Shown here one piece after another: positions 34,494-43,513 of a stretch of DNA of 64,000 nucleotides; position 1 is the first letter of the stretch, and each line of letters opens with the position of its first letter. This stretch comes from Larsenimonas salina (GTDB lineage: Bacteria > Pseudomonadota > Gammaproteobacteria > Pseudomonadales > Halomonadaceae), in contig NZ_JAMLJJ010000007.1 of NCBI RefSeq assembly GCF_023736155.1, positions 1 to 64,000 of the forward strand. Reading direction: 5' to 3'. The notes under the pieces were generated by a model that saw only the letters and a list, made by a program, of their open reading frames with translations, searched no databases and was not told where the DNA came from. A program made the position numbers and the translations under genes.

Positions 34494-34811
34494 ATGCGCA
34501 AGATCAAACGTGACGACGAAGTAATCGTTATCGCCGGAAAGGACAAGGGCAAGCGCGGTACAGTAAAGCGTGTACTGCAAGACGGCCGGTTTGTTATCTC
34601 TGGTGTGAACATGGTGAAACGTCACACTAAGCCAAACCCGATGTTGGGTACTCAAGGGGGTATCGTCGAGCGCGAAGCTCCGATCCATGGTTCTAACGTT
34701 GCTATCTTCAATGCGGAGACTGGCAAGGCGGATCGGGTCGGCTTTTTGGTGCAAGATGACGGTACTAAGGTCCGTATCTTTAAGTCGACTCAAAAGCAGA
34801 TCGACGCCTAA
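34494..34811 (+). CDS. rplX: 50S ribosomal protein L24
   Basis: L24 is an assembly initiator near the tunnel exit. It has 105 residues with the KOW motif in [20 protein letters not shown]. Confidence 0.97.
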   Translation: MRKIKRDDEVIVIAGKDKGKRGTVKRVLQDGRFVISGVNMVKRHTKPNPMLGTQGGIVEREAPIHGSNVAIFNAETGKADRVGFLVQDDGTKVRIFKSTQKQIDA

Positions 34812-34829
34812 AGCGACTCGGGTGGCAAT

Positions 34830-35369
34830 ATGGCGAACTTGAAAGAACAGTACCAAAACGAAGTCAAAGCCAAACTGAAAGAAGAGTTTGGCTATGACAG
34901 CGTGATGCAGATTCCAAGCATCACTAAAATCACTCTCAATATGGGAGTGGGTGACGCGACCAGCGATAAGAAGTTGATCGAGAACGCCGCTGCGGATCTC
35001 GAGAAACTTTCCGGCCAGAAGCCGATCATCACCAAGGCACGTAAATCCGTCGCGGGCTTTAAAGTCCGTGAAGGTTGGCCCATCGGTGTGAAGGTGACCC
35101 TGCGCCGTGAACGCATGTGGGAATTCCTCGATCGTCTGGTGAACATCGCGATTCCGCGTGTTCGTGACTTCCGAGGCCTGAACCCCAAATCGTTCGATGG
35201 CCGTGGAAACTACTCCATGGGTGTTCGTGAGCAGATCATTTTCCCGGAGATCGAGTATGACAAGGTCGATCGGGTTCGTGGTCTGGACATCACGATCACA
35301 ACCAGTGCTAACACCGACGACGAAGGTCGTGCACTCCTTAGTGCACTGAACTTCCCGTTCAAGAAATAA
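34830..35369 (+). CDS. rplE: 50S ribosomal protein L5
   Basis: L5 binds 5S rRNA with L18 and contacts P-site tRNA. It has 179 residues, including the [20 protein letters not shown] and [18 protein letters not shown] stretches. Confidence 0.97.
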   Translation: MANLKEQYQNEVKAKLKEEFGYDSVMQIPSITKITLNMGVGDATSDKKLIENAAADLEKLSGQKPIITKARKSVAGFKVREGWPIGVKVTLRRERMWEFLDRLVNIAIPRVRDFRGLNPKSFDGRGNYSMGVREQIIFPEIEYDKVDRVRGLDITITTSANTDDEGRALLSALNFPFKK

Positions 35370-35379
35370 GGTTGAGATC

Positions 35380-35685
35380 ATGGCTAAAAAGAGCATGGTT
35401 GAGCGTGAACTGAAGCGCGCCAAACTGGTAGATAAATACGCTGCCAAGCGCGCTCAGCTCAAGGCCATCATCCAAGATGTCAATGCTTCTGATGAAGAGC
35501 GCTTCGACGCACAGCTTCAACTCCAGAAGCTGCCGCGTGATTCCAGCCCGGTGCGTCAGCGTAACCGCTGCCGCATTACCGGTCGTCCCCATGGCTACTA
35601 CAACAAGTTCGGCCTTGGCCGTAACAAGCTTCGCGAAGCAGCCATGCGTGGTGACGTTCCTGGTCTGACCAAGTCCAGCTGGTAA
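35380..35685 (+). CDS. rpsN: 30S ribosomal protein S14, zinc-free type
   Basis: S14 is a 30S head protein. The 101-residue form has only one Cys, so it lacks the CxxC zinc ribbon of the short S14 type, which is normal for gammaproteobacteria. The signature [25 protein letters not shown] is near the C-terminus (residues 61-85). Confidence 0.97.
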   Translation: MAKKSMVERELKRAKLVDKYAAKRAQLKAIIQDVNASDEERFDAQLQLQKLPRDSSPVRQRNRCRITGRPHGYYNKFGLGRNKLREAAMRGDVPGLTKSSW

Positions 35686-35709
35686 CCACGTTTATTAGGA
35701 GCGCACTAC

Positions 35710-36102
35710 ATGAGCATGCAAGACACTCTGGCGGATATGTTGACCCGTATCCGTAATGCGCAGGCCGCAACCAAGGAGACGGTTTCCATGCCGTCTTCCA
35801 AGCTCAAGGTTGAAGTGGCCCGTGTATTGAAAGAAGAAGGCTATATCACAGAAGCGGTTGTTGAAGGTGAACAGAAGCCGCAGCTGGTCGTTACGCTGAA
35901 ATATTTCGAAGGCAAGCCTGTCATCGAGCATATCCAGCGTGTTTCCAAGCCCTCGTTGCGTATCTACAAGGGCAAGGACGAGCTACCTAACGTAGCTGAC
36001 GGCCTCGGTGTAGCCATTGTCTCCACCTCCAATGGTGTTATGACTGACCGCGCAGCGCGTCAGGCCGGCGTTGGCGGTGAAGTGATCTGCACCGTATTCT
36101 AG
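35710..36102 (+). CDS. rpsH: 30S ribosomal protein S8
   Basis: S8 binds the central domain of 16S rRNA and represses the spc operon in E. coli by binding mRNA near rplE. It has 130 residues, with the C-terminal [18 protein letters not shown] motif. It follows the A-rich ribosome binding site AGGAGCG. Confidence 0.97.
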   Translation: MSMQDTLADMLTRIRNAQAATKETVSMPSSKLKVEVARVLKEEGYITEAVVEGEQKPQLVVTLKYFEGKPVIEHIQRVSKPSLRIYKGKDELPNVADGLGVAIVSTSNGVMTDRAARQAGVGGEVICTVF

Positions 36103-36111
36103 GAGTGATAG

Positions 36112-36642
36112 ATGTCCAGGATCGCAAAGTATCCCGTTACGCTGCCTAACGGTGTTGAGGTAAATCTCGACAATGATAAGTTGACCGTCAAAGGCAGCCA
36201 GGGTCAGCTTGAAACAGCAATTCACAACGACGTGATTGTTGCCAAGGAAGATGGTCAGTTGACCTTCAAGCCGAGCCCGTCCGCTAAGGGCTGGGCTATG
36301 GCCGGCACGGTTCGTGCTCTGGTCAACAACATGGTCGTCGGTGTATCCACTGGCTTCACCAAGACCCTTGAAATCAACGGTGTCGGTTATCGTGCCCAAG
36401 TCAATGGCGGCACGCTGAACCTGACGCTCGGGTTTTCCCATCCGGTTGAGTATCAACTTCCGGAAGGTGTAACCGCCGAGACGCCGAAGAACACTGTTAT
36501 CGTGCTGAAAAGTGCTGATAAACAGCGTCTGGGGCAGGTAGCGGCTGAAATCCGTGCTTTCCGTCCGCCGGAGCCGTACAAGGGCAAAGGTATTCGTTAT
36601 GGCGACGAGCAAGTTCGCCGTAAAGAAGCCAAGAAGAAATAA
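36112..36642 (+). CDS. rplF: 50S ribosomal protein L6
   Basis: L6 lies near the factor-binding site. It has 176 residues with the two repeated domains and the C-terminal signature [16 protein letters not shown]. Confidence 0.97.
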   Translation: MSRIAKYPVTLPNGVEVNLDNDKLTVKGSQGQLETAIHNDVIVAKEDGQLTFKPSPSAKGWAMAGTVRALVNNMVVGVSTGFTKTLEINGVGYRAQVNGGTLNLTLGFSHPVEYQLPEGVTAETPKNTVIVLKSADKQRLGQVAAEIRAFRPPEPYKGKGIRYGDEQVRRKEAKKK

Positions 36643-36651
36643 GGCAGGGTT

Positions 36652-37002
36652 ATGAACGCGAAGAAAGAATCTCGTCTCCGTCGTGCCCGCCGTACGCGTG
36701 CAAAGATTCGCGAGCTTGGTGTCAACCGCTTGTGTGTCAACCGCACGCCGCGTCATATGTACGCGCAGATCATTTCTGCGGACGGCGGTAAAGTACTCGT
36801 AAGCGCTTCCACTCTGGATAAATCCCTGCGTGGTGAGACCTCTGGAAACGTCGAAGCTGCTGCTAAAGTCGGTTCCCTGCTCGCAGAACGTGCGAAAGAA
36901 GCTGGGATCACTGACGTCGCCTTTGACCGTTCCGGTTTTCGTTTCCACGGTCGGGTCAAGGCGCTCGCAGACGCTGCCCGTGACGGCGGCTTGCAATTCT
37001 AA
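36652..37002 (+). CDS. rplR: 50S ribosomal protein L18
   Basis: L18 binds 5S rRNA. The 116-residue protein has a basic N-terminus [16 protein letters not shown] and ends [20 protein letters not shown] with the usual final GLQF. Confidence 0.97.
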   Translation: MNAKKESRLRRARRTRAKIRELGVNRLCVNRTPRHMYAQIISADGGKVLVSASTLDKSLRGETSGNVEAAAKVGSLLAERAKEAGITDVAFDRSGFRFHGRVKALADAARDGGLQF

Positions 37003-37013
37003 AGGGTTCTACG

Positions 37014-37517
37014 ATGGCGAATAACGAACAGAAAGCGAACGGTGAACTGCAAGAGAAGCTCGTGCAGATCAACCGTGTCGCCAAGGTGGTCAAGGGTGGT
37101 CGGATCTTCGGCTTCACCGCACTGACTGTCGTTGGCGATGGCAAAGGCCGCATCGGCTTCGGTCGTGGTAAGGCGCGTGAAGTGCCGATCGCGATTCAAA
37201 AAGCCATGGACCAGGCGCACCGTAATATGGTTAAGGTCGAACTGAAGGGTCATACCCTCCAGTATCCGGTCAAGGCCAACCACGGCGCATCCAAGGTCTA
37301 CATGCAGCCTGCTTCCGAGGGTACAGGTATTATCGCCGGTGGTGCGATGCGTTCTGTGCTCGAATTGGCTGGAGTCCACGACGTTCTGGCGAAGTGCTAC
37401 GGATCTACCAATCCGGTAAACGTAGTACGTGCAACGGTAAAAGGGCTTGCGTCCATGCGCTCGCCTGAAGACGTTGCTGCCAAGCGTGGCCTCTCCGTCG
37501 AAGCGATTACGGGGTAA
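37014..37517 (+). CDS. rpsE: 30S ribosomal protein S5
   Basis: S5 works with S4 in accuracy and mRNA unwinding. It has 167 residues with the [20 protein letters not shown] double-stranded RNA-binding stretch, where spectinomycin resistance changes would fall; none is apparent. Confidence 0.97.
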   Translation: MANNEQKANGELQEKLVQINRVAKVVKGGRIFGFTALTVVGDGKGRIGFGRGKAREVPIAIQKAMDQAHRNMVKVELKGHTLQYPVKANHGASKVYMQPASEGTGIIAGGAMRSVLELAGVHDVLAKCYGSTNPVNVVRATVKGLASMRSPEDVAAKRGLSVEAITG

Positions 37518-37522
37518 TCACC

Positions 37523-37702
37523 ATGGCGACAATCAAAGTTAAGCAGGTTCGCAGCACGATTGGTGTTCTGGAAAAGCACAAGGCCACGGTACGTGGTCTT
37601 GGTCTGCGCCGCATCAATCATTCTGTCGAACTGGAAGACACCCCTGCCGTACGCGGTATGATCAACAAGGTAAATTACCTTGTACGTGTTGAGGGAGAGT
37701 AA
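37523..37702 (+). CDS. rpmD: 50S ribosomal protein L30
   Basis: L30 is a small 50S protein. The frame encodes 59 residues beginning [18 protein letters not shown], with the family core [19 protein letters not shown]. It starts six bases after rpsE and ends three bases before rplO. It is easily missed because of its length. Confidence 0.96.
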   Translation: MATIKVKQVRSTIGVLEKHKATVRGLGLRRINHSVELEDTPAVRGMINKVNYLVRVEGE

Positions 37703-37705
37703 TCC

Positions 37706-38140
37706 ATGAAACTGAATACACTTAGCCCGGCTCCGGGCTCCAAGCACGCTGCAAAGCGCGTTGGTCGTGGTATCGGTTCTGGCTTGGGTAAGACAGGCGG
37801 TCGCGGTCACAAGGGCTTGAAATCTCGCTCTGGTGGCAGCGTTAAGCCGGGCTTTGAAGGCGGTCAGATGCCGCTTCAGCGTCGTCTTCCCAAGTTCGGT
37901 TTTACGTCGCATAAAGCGCTCAAATCTCAGGAAGTTCGCCTTGCTGAGCTGGGCCTTGTCGATGGCGACGTGGCTGATCTGGAAAGCCTGAAAGCAGCAA
38001 ATGTCCTGAAAGATGCTACGCAATTCGCGAAAGTCATCCTTTCCGGGGAACTGGATAAGGCAGTCACCGTGCGCGGACTCAAGGTCACCAAAGGTGCCCG
38101 AGCTGCAATCGAAGCTGCTGGCGGCAAGGTAGAGGACTAA
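37706..38140 (+). CDS. rplO: 50S ribosomal protein L15
   Basis: L15 is a late assembly protein with an extended Gly-rich N-terminus. It has 144 residues with the [18 protein letters not shown] stretch. The secY ATG follows its stop directly. Confidence 0.97.
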   Translation: MKLNTLSPAPGSKHAAKRVGRGIGSGLGKTGGRGHKGLKSRSGGSVKPGFEGGQMPLQRRLPKFGFTSHKALKSQEVRLAELGLVDGDVADLESLKAANVLKDATQFAKVILSGELDKAVTVRGLKVTKGARAAIEAAGGKVED

Positions 38141-39475
38141 ATGGCCAAGTCAGGAAAAATGCCGGCGAACGCACAAAGTGGTCTTTCCGAGCTCTGGGCT
38201 CGTTTACGCTTCGTGTTTCTGGCTATCGTGGTTTACCGTATCGGTGCCCACATCCCGGTTCCCGGTATCAATCCTGACCAGCTTGCTGCCCTGTTTAGGG
38301 AAAACCAAGGCACCATCCTGAGTCTGTTCAATATGTTTTCAGGTGGTGCCCTGGAGCGGATGAGTATCTTCGCGCTGGGTATCATGCCCTATATTTCCGC
38401 GTCGATTATCATGCAGTTGCTGACCGTCGTGTCGCCCCAGCTTGAGCAGTTGAAGAAAGAGGGGGAGGCTGGTCGCCGCAAGATCAGTCAGTACACCCGC
38501 TATGGCACGGTCATTCTTGCCCTGATTCAGTCGATCGGTATGGCAGTAGGTCTGGTCGGAAATGGAGTCGCCTACAGTGCCGATATCAGTTTTTACTTTA
38601 CTGCTGTCGTCACATTTGTGGCAGGTGCCGTTTTTCTGATGTGGCTTGGTGAGCAAATCACCGAGAAGGGTATCGGCAATGGTATTTCATTGATCATCTT
38701 TGCAGGCATCGTTGCAGGGCTTCCAAGCGCGCTTGGTCAGTCCTTCGAACTTGCCCGTAACGATGGTGCATGGAATGTTCTACCTATTCTCGCACTGGGT
38801 GTCCTTGCAATTGCAACGGTCGCGTTCGTTGTCTTCATCGAACGGGGTCAGCGCCGTATCAAGGTCAATTACCCAAGGCGTCAGGTAGGAAACAAGATGT
38901 ATGCTGGGCAGAGCAGTTATCTGCCGATGAAGGTCAATATGGCGGGTGTTATCCCTCCGATCTTCGCATCCAGTATCCTTCTTTTCCCGGCATCAGTCGG
39001 CCAGTGGTTCGGCCAGACGCCTGGAATGGAATGGATGCAAACGGTGTCTCAGGCTCTTGGCCCAGGGCAGCCGCTTTACATCTTGCTTTTTGCAGTTGCC
39101 GTAGTATTCTTCTGCTTCTTTTATACAGCGCTCGTCTTCAACCCTAAAGACGTGGCTGATAACTTGAAGAAGTCCGGCGCCTTTTTGCCCGGCATTCGGC
39201 CAGGTGAGCAAACGACGCGTTATATCGATAAGGTTATGACGCGACTAACGCTTTTTGGCGCTTTGTATATCACGCTTGTTTCCTTGATGCCTCAGTTCCT
39301 GATGGTCGCATGGCAGGTGCCTTTCTATTTCGGAGGCACATCGCTACTGATCGTTGTCGTGGTGATCATGGACTTCATGGCTCAAGTGCAGTCCCATTTG
39401 ATGTCGAATCAATATGAGTCGGTGATGAAAAAAGCCAATCTCAAGGGATATGGCAGTGGCGGCGTGATGCGCTGA
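38141..39475 (+). CDS. secY: Preprotein translocase subunit SecY
   Basis: SecY forms the protein-conducting channel in the inner membrane with SecE (encoded at 12492) and SecG. The 444-residue protein has about ten membrane helices. Typical sequences are the [15 protein letters not shown] plug-region helix and the long cytoplasmic loop [20 protein letters not shown]. It is abutted by rplO with no gap, keeping the standard spc operon order. Confidence 0.98.
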   Translation: MAKSGKMPANAQSGLSELWARLRFVFLAIVVYRIGAHIPVPGINPDQLAALFRENQGTILSLFNMFSGGALERMSIFALGIMPYISASIIMQLLTVVSPQLEQLKKEGEAGRRKISQYTRYGTVILALIQSIGMAVGLVGNGVAYSADISFYFTAVVTFVAGAVFLMWLGEQITEKGIGNGISLIIFAGIVAGLPSALGQSFELARNDGAWNVLPILALGVLAIATVAFVVFIERGQRRIKVNYPRRQVGNKMYAGQSSYLPMKVNMAGVIPPIFASSILLFPASVGQWFGQTPGMEWMQTVSQALGPGQPLYILLFAVAVVFFCFFYTALVFNPKDVADNLKKSGAFLPGIRPGEQTTRYIDKVMTRLTLFGALYITLVSLMPQFLMVAWQVPFYFGGTSLLIVVVVIMDFMAQVQSHLMSNQYESVMKKANLKGYGSGGVMR

Positions 39476-39504
39476 GGCGCCCGCTAAGCAAACTGGAGTG
39501 AACG

Positions 39505-39618
39505 ATGAAAGTTCGAGCCTCTGTTAAGAAGATTTGCCGAAATTGCAAGATTATTCGGCGTCGTGGTGCGGTTCGTGTTATTTGCACTGAACCTCGTCAC
39601 AAACAGCGTCAAGGTTAA
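39505..39618 (+). CDS. rpmJ: 50S ribosomal protein L36
   Basis: L36 is the smallest 50S protein. This 37-residue frame starts [20 protein letters not shown]. The zinc ribbon is complete with Cys11, Cys14, Cys27 and His32, so it is the zinc-binding form. It lies 29 bases after secY, with GGAG ahead of the ATG, and closes the spc operon. Confidence 0.96.
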   Translation: MKVRASVKKICRNCKIIRRRGAVRVICTEPRHKQRQG

Positions 39619-39665
39619 GCCCTGACTCTGTTTCAGTAAAAAGGGTGCGGCATATATTCTGACTC

Positions 39666-39694
39666 TTGCCTGATGGTAGATGAGGGGATATACT
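39666..39694 (+). promoter_or_regulatory. Promoter of the alpha operon (rpsM)
   Basis: TTGCCT (39666-39671) and TATACT (39689-39694) are 17 bases apart, about 57 bases ahead of rpsM. In E. coli the region that follows binds S4 for autoregulation; I cannot confirm the pseudoknot here. Confidence 0.65.
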
Positions 39695-39751
39695 GTCGCG
39701 CCTTTTTATAGTTATCAACCGAGCAAGCCGCTCAATAGTCGGAGAAAGCTG

Positions 39752-40108
39752 ATGGCCCGTATTGCAGGCGTCAATATCCCGGACAACAAGCACGCGGCGA
39801 TCTCGCTGACTTACATCTACGGGATCGGTCGGACTCGCGCACAGGAAATCTGTGTTGCTGTTGGCATCGAGCCGAGTGCAAAGGTGGGCGAACTGTCCGC
39901 TGAGCAACTCGACGAAGTGCGCAGCGAGGTCGGCAAGTATGTCGTAGAAGGTGACCTTCGCCGTGAAATCACGCTTAACATTAAGCGTCTCATGGACCTG
40001 GGTTGCTATCGAGGTCTGCGCCATCGCCGCAGTCTTCCGATGCGCGGACAGCGCACGAAGACGAACGCGCGTACCCGTAAAGGGCCGCGTAAACCGATTC
40101 GCAAATAA
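39752..40108 (+). CDS. rpsM: 30S ribosomal protein S13
   Basis: S13 contacts tRNA and bridges to the 50S subunit. ATG at 39752 gives [18 protein letters not shown] and 118 residues; a longer frame lacks similarity. The C-terminus is the usual basic tail [18 protein letters not shown]. Confidence 0.97.
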   Translation: MARIAGVNIPDNKHAAISLTYIYGIGRTRAQEICVAVGIEPSAKVGELSAEQLDEVRSEVGKYVVEGDLRREITLNIKRLMDLGCYRGLRHRRSLPMRGQRTKTNARTRKGPRKPIRK

Positions 40109-40144
40109 CGCACGTTCCGGCGTTTGACATCAGGAAACATCAAC

Positions 40145-40531
40145 ATGGCTAACCCGCGTACTAATCGCAAAAAGGTTAAAAAGCAGGTTGTGGATGCCGT
40201 AGCGCATATCCACGCCTCTTTTAACAATACGATCGTTACGATCACAGACCGCCAGGGCAACGCCCTCTCCTGGGCCACTGCCGGTGGGTCGGGTTTTCGT
40301 GGTTCTCGTAAGAGCACCCCGTTCGCTGCCCAAGTTGCAAGCGAACGTGCAGCGATTGCTGCAGCCGAGTATGGTGTGAAAAACGTCGACGTGCTGGTCA
40401 AGGGCCCGGGCCCGGGCCGTGAGTCCGCCGTGCGCGCATTGAATGCCGCCGGTTTCCGCGTGCAAAGCATCACAGACGCGACACCCGTTCCCCACAACGG
40501 TTGCCGTCCGCCTAAAAAACGCCGCGTTTAA
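40145..40531 (+). CDS. rpsK: 30S ribosomal protein S11
   Basis: S11 lies on the 30S platform. ATG at 40145 gives [19 protein letters not shown] and 128 residues. The [12 protein letters not shown] tail, which holds the Asn-Gly isomerisation site, is conserved. Confidence 0.97.
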   Translation: MANPRTNRKKVKKQVVDAVAHIHASFNNTIVTITDRQGNALSWATAGGSGFRGSRKSTPFAAQVASERAAIAAAEYGVKNVDVLVKGPGPGRESAVRALNAAGFRVQSITDATPVPHNGCRPPKKRRV

Positions 40532-40543
40532 GGAGAAGGACTT

Positions 40544-41164
40544 ATGGCACGTTATACAGGACCGAGTTGCAAACTTTCTCGCCGTGAAGGTACCGATCTC
40601 TTTCTGAAGAGTGGTGTTACCCCGTTCGAGAAGAAGTGCAAGTCCGAACAGCCCCCGGGCCAACATGGCCAGCGCCGTCAACGTCTTTCCGACTACGGCA
40701 TGCAGCTTCGTGAGAAGCAAAAGGTTCGTCGTATGTACGGCGTACTCGAAAAACAGTTCCGCAACTACTACAAAGCGGCCGCTCGTCAAAAGGGCGCCAC
40801 TGGTGAAGTTCTTCTTCAGCTGTTGGAAACCCGCTTGGATAACGTCGTCTACCGCATGGGCTTCGGAGCTACCCGTGCCGAAGCGCGTCAGCTGGTCAGC
40901 CACAAGGCGATCTCTGTAAACGGTAAGACCGTCAACGTGGCTTCCTACAAGGTTCGCCCTGGCGATGTCGTATCCGTTCGCGAGAAAGCCAAGAATCAGT
41001 CTCGTATCCAGAGTGCACTGCAAATCGCTGGCAACCGCGGTGATGTGGCTTGGATCGATGTGGACAGCAAGAAAATGGAAGGCTCCTTCAAGGCGCTTCC
41101 GGAGCGTTCTGACCTGTCTGCCGACATCAACGAGAATCTGATCGTTGAGCTGTACTCCAAGTAA
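40544..41164 (+). CDS. rpsD: 30S ribosomal protein S4
   Basis: S4 initiates 30S assembly and represses the alpha operon in E. coli. It has 206 residues starting [19 protein letters not shown], with the S4 RNA-binding domain around residues 96-160 ([21 protein letters not shown]). Confidence 0.97.
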   Translation: MARYTGPSCKLSRREGTDLFLKSGVTPFEKKCKSEQPPGQHGQRRQRLSDYGMQLREKQKVRRMYGVLEKQFRNYYKAAARQKGATGEVLLQLLETRLDNVVYRMGFGATRAEARQLVSHKAISVNGKTVNVASYKVRPGDVVSVREKAKNQSRIQSALQIAGNRGDVAWIDVDSKKMEGSFKALPERSDLSADINENLIVELYSK

Positions 41165-41215
41165 TCCCCAAGCCGCAACGAAGAGTATCCGTTTGGCAGC
41201 CTTAAAGGTGTTCTT

Positions 41216-42214
41216 ATGCAGCGTTCAGTGACAGAATTTCTTCGCCCGCGCGATATCAAGGTCGAAGAAGTCAACGCCAACCACGCAAAAATCGTTCTCG
41301 AACCATTCGAGCGCGGATTTGGCCATACGTTGGGGAACGCATTGCGTCGTATCCTCTTGTCTTCCATGCCAGGTTGTGCGGTCGTGGAAGCCGAGATCGA
41401 AGGCGTCTTGCATGAGTACAGTGCAGTAGAAGGGGTGCAGGAGGATGTCATTGAGATCCTCCTGAACCTGAAGGATGTGGCGTTCAAGATGCACGGCCGT
41501 GATGAAGCGACCGTTACCTTGAGCAAGCAGGGCCCTGGCGTACTTACGGCGGGCGATATCGTGGTCGATCATGACCTTGAAATCGTTAATCCGGATCACG
41601 TCATTGCCCACCTGAACGACGGTGGTGAGCTCAAGATGCAGCTGCGCATTCAGCGTGGCCGTGGTTATGAGCCTGCCGACGTTCGTGCCCAAGACGACGA
41701 CGAATCCCGTCCGATCGGTCGCTTGCAGCTTGACGCTACCTTCAGCCCCGTGCGTCGGGTTTCCTATTCCGTTGAGGCCGCTCGTGTCGAGCAGCGTACA
41801 GACCTTGATAAGCTTGTTATCGATCTGGAAACTGACGGCACGCTCGATCCGGAAGAAGCTATTCGTCGCAGCGCCACTATCTTGCAAGAACAGCTGGCAG
41901 CATTCGTTGACCTCGAAGCCGATAAGGAACAAGAGGTCGAAGAGGAAGAGGAGCAGATCGATCCGATCCTGCTTCGCCCTGTAGACGATCTCGAGTTGAC
42001 CGTTCGCAGCGCCAACTGCCTCAAGGCCGAGAACATTTACTATATCGGTGATCTCATTCAGCGCTCCGAAGTTGAGCTGTTGAAGACGCCGAACCTCGGT
42101 AAAAAGTCCTTGAATGAAATCAAGGATGTACTTGAAGCACGTGGTCTGTCGCTCGGCATGCGGTTGGATAACTGGCCGCCCGCGAGTTTAAAAGACGATA
42201 AGGCCTCCGCCTAA
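41216..42214 (+). CDS. rpoA: DNA-directed RNA polymerase subunit alpha
   Basis: RpoA dimerises to scaffold RNA polymerase and contacts UP elements and activators. The 332-residue protein has the N-terminal domain with the [18 protein letters not shown] motif (about residues 37-54), an acidic linker around residues 240-255, and the C-terminal domain with [19 protein letters not shown], which includes the Arg that touches DNA. It lies between rpsD and rplQ. Confidence 0.98.
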   Translation: MQRSVTEFLRPRDIKVEEVNANHAKIVLEPFERGFGHTLGNALRRILLSSMPGCAVVEAEIEGVLHEYSAVEGVQEDVIEILLNLKDVAFKMHGRDEATVTLSKQGPGVLTAGDIVVDHDLEIVNPDHVIAHLNDGGELKMQLRIQRGRGYEPADVRAQDDDESRPIGRLQLDATFSPVRRVSYSVEAARVEQRTDLDKLVIDLETDGTLDPEEAIRRSATILQEQLAAFVDLEADKEQEVEEEEEQIDPILLRPVDDLELTVRSANCLKAENIYYIGDLIQRSEVELLKTPNLGKKSLNEIKDVLEARGLSLGMRLDNWPPASLKDDKASA

Positions 42215-42254
42215 ACGGGTGACTCGAGTCCAAGACTGGTAAGGAATCACAACC

Positions 42255-42635
42255 ATGCGTCATCGTAAGAGTGGTCGCCAACTAAATCGTAATAGCTCGC
42301 ATCGAAGCGCCATGTTCAAGAACATGTGCGTTTCCCTGGTCGAGCACGAAGTGATCAAGACCACACTCCCCAAGGCTAAAGAGCTGCGTCGTCATATCGA
42401 GCCGCTGATCACTTTGGCCAAGAACGACAGCGTCGCCAATCGTCGCCTTGCTTTTGATCGCACGCGCTCAAAAGAGGCTGTAGGTAAGCTGTTCAACGAA
42501 CTGGGTCCGCGTTACACCGCCCGTCCCGGCGGTTATGTTCGCGTACTCAAGTGCGGCTATCGTGCCGGCGACAACGCGCCTATGGCGTTTGTCGAACTGG
42601 TCGATCGCCCCGTTGTTGAAAGCGACGACGAGTAA
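42255..42635 (+). CDS. rplQ: 50S ribosomal protein L17
   Basis: L17 lies at the tunnel exit and is the last gene of the alpha operon. It has 126 residues starting [17 protein letters not shown], and a strong terminator follows 20 bases after the stop. Confidence 0.97.
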   Translation: MRHRKSGRQLNRNSSHRSAMFKNMCVSLVEHEVIKTTLPKAKELRRHIEPLITLAKNDSVANRRLAFDRTRSKEAVGKLFNELGPRYTARPGGYVRVLKCGYRAGDNAPMAFVELVDRPVVESDDE

Positions 42636-42655
42636 TCGCTCGTGTTCGTTAATGA

Positions 42656-42681
42656 AAGCCGGCCTTAGGGCCGGTTTTTTT
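42656..42681 (+). terminator. Terminator of the alpha operon
   Basis: GCCGGCC (42658-42664) pairs with GGCCGGT (42669-42675) around a TTAG loop and is followed by seven T. AA/TT pairs extend the stem. It closes the large ribosomal protein cluster. Confidence 0.93.
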
Positions 42682-42754
42682 ATGACCAAACCATTATAGG
42701 TGTGCGTCATCAGGCCGATATGGAGTAGGAATTCCTGACCCTGGCCTACTCTCT

Positions 42755-43513
42755 ATGTCTTCTTGTGCCTCCGAGCAGTCGTGTCTGTGCCATCGGCCTC
42801 TTGGGTTCGACATCAGAATGGCATTTCAGCCCATCGTCGATCTCTCCAAAAGAGATATCCATGCCTATGAAGCGCTGGTTCGAGGCGTTAATGGCGAAGG
42901 CGCGCACAGTATTCTCTCTCGTGTTCAAAGCGATGATGTCTATCGATTCGATCAGGCCTGTCGCACCCAGTCGCTAAAACAAATTTCTGCACTTGAAAGT
43001 CATCATCCGGTGTCTATCAACTTCATGCCGAATGCTGTTTATGATCCCGAAACATGTCTGCGCTCGACCATTGCCATTGCCAAGAAGCTTCACTGGCCGC
43101 TTGAGAGCATCATTTTTGAAATCACCGAAACCGAGCTGATTCCAAGGTTTGATCATCTTGCTGATATAGTGAATACCTATAGATCCCTCGGGTTGAAAGT
43201 GGCCCTGGATGATTTCGGTTCGGGCAGCTCGAATCTAGAAACTCTGGTACACGTAACGCCAGACTATTTAAAGTTGGATCGTGCCCTTGTCGATGGTATC
43301 GGCAGTGATCGTCGCAAGCAGAAAATTGCCAATGCCATGCTGGTGATGCTTGATGGCGAGGCAACGCAAATAGTGGCTGAAGGCGTAGAGACGATGGGTG
43401 ACGCCCAGTGGCTTTTTGACCATGGGATCACCCTTCAGCAGGGGTATTTCTTTGCCCGCCCCCAGCTCGACACATTGCCTTCGGTTAATTGGCCGAGCTG
43501 GAGCGTTAGCTGA
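42755..43513 (+). CDS. Stand-alone EAL domain c-di-GMP phosphodiesterase
   Basis: This cytoplasmic protein of 252 residues is almost entirely an EAL domain, which hydrolyses cyclic di-GMP. The catalytic set looks complete: Glu39 of YEALVRG, the Asn of VSINFMPN, the Glu of FEITETE, both Asp of LDDFGSG, the Lys of YLKLDR, the Glu of VAEGVET and the Gln of QQGYFFARP. There is no PAS, REC or GGDEF partner. A short N-terminal stretch holds Cys4, Cys10, Cys12 and His13, which could bind a metal or sense redox state; this is my inference. The stop TGA directly abuts the uvrA stop on the other strand. Confidence 0.9.
   Translation: MSSCASEQSCLCHRPLGFDIRMAFQPIVDLSKRDIHAYEALVRGVNGEGAHSILSRVQSDDVYRFDQACRTQSLKQISALESHHPVSINFMPNAVYDPETCLRSTIAIAKKLHWPLESIIFEITETELIPRFDHLADIVNTYRSLGLKVALDDFGSGSSNLETLVHVTPDYLKLDRALVDGIGSDRRKQKIANAMLVMLDGEATQIVAEGVETMGDAQWLFDHGITLQQGYFFARPQLDTLPSVNWPSWSVS

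Noticed and set aside
34056..35447. Leftward 463-residue reading frame across rplN-rplE-rpsN
   Set aside because: Antisense to four well-recognised ribosomal protein genes. Long antisense frames are common opposite highly expressed genes with biased codons.
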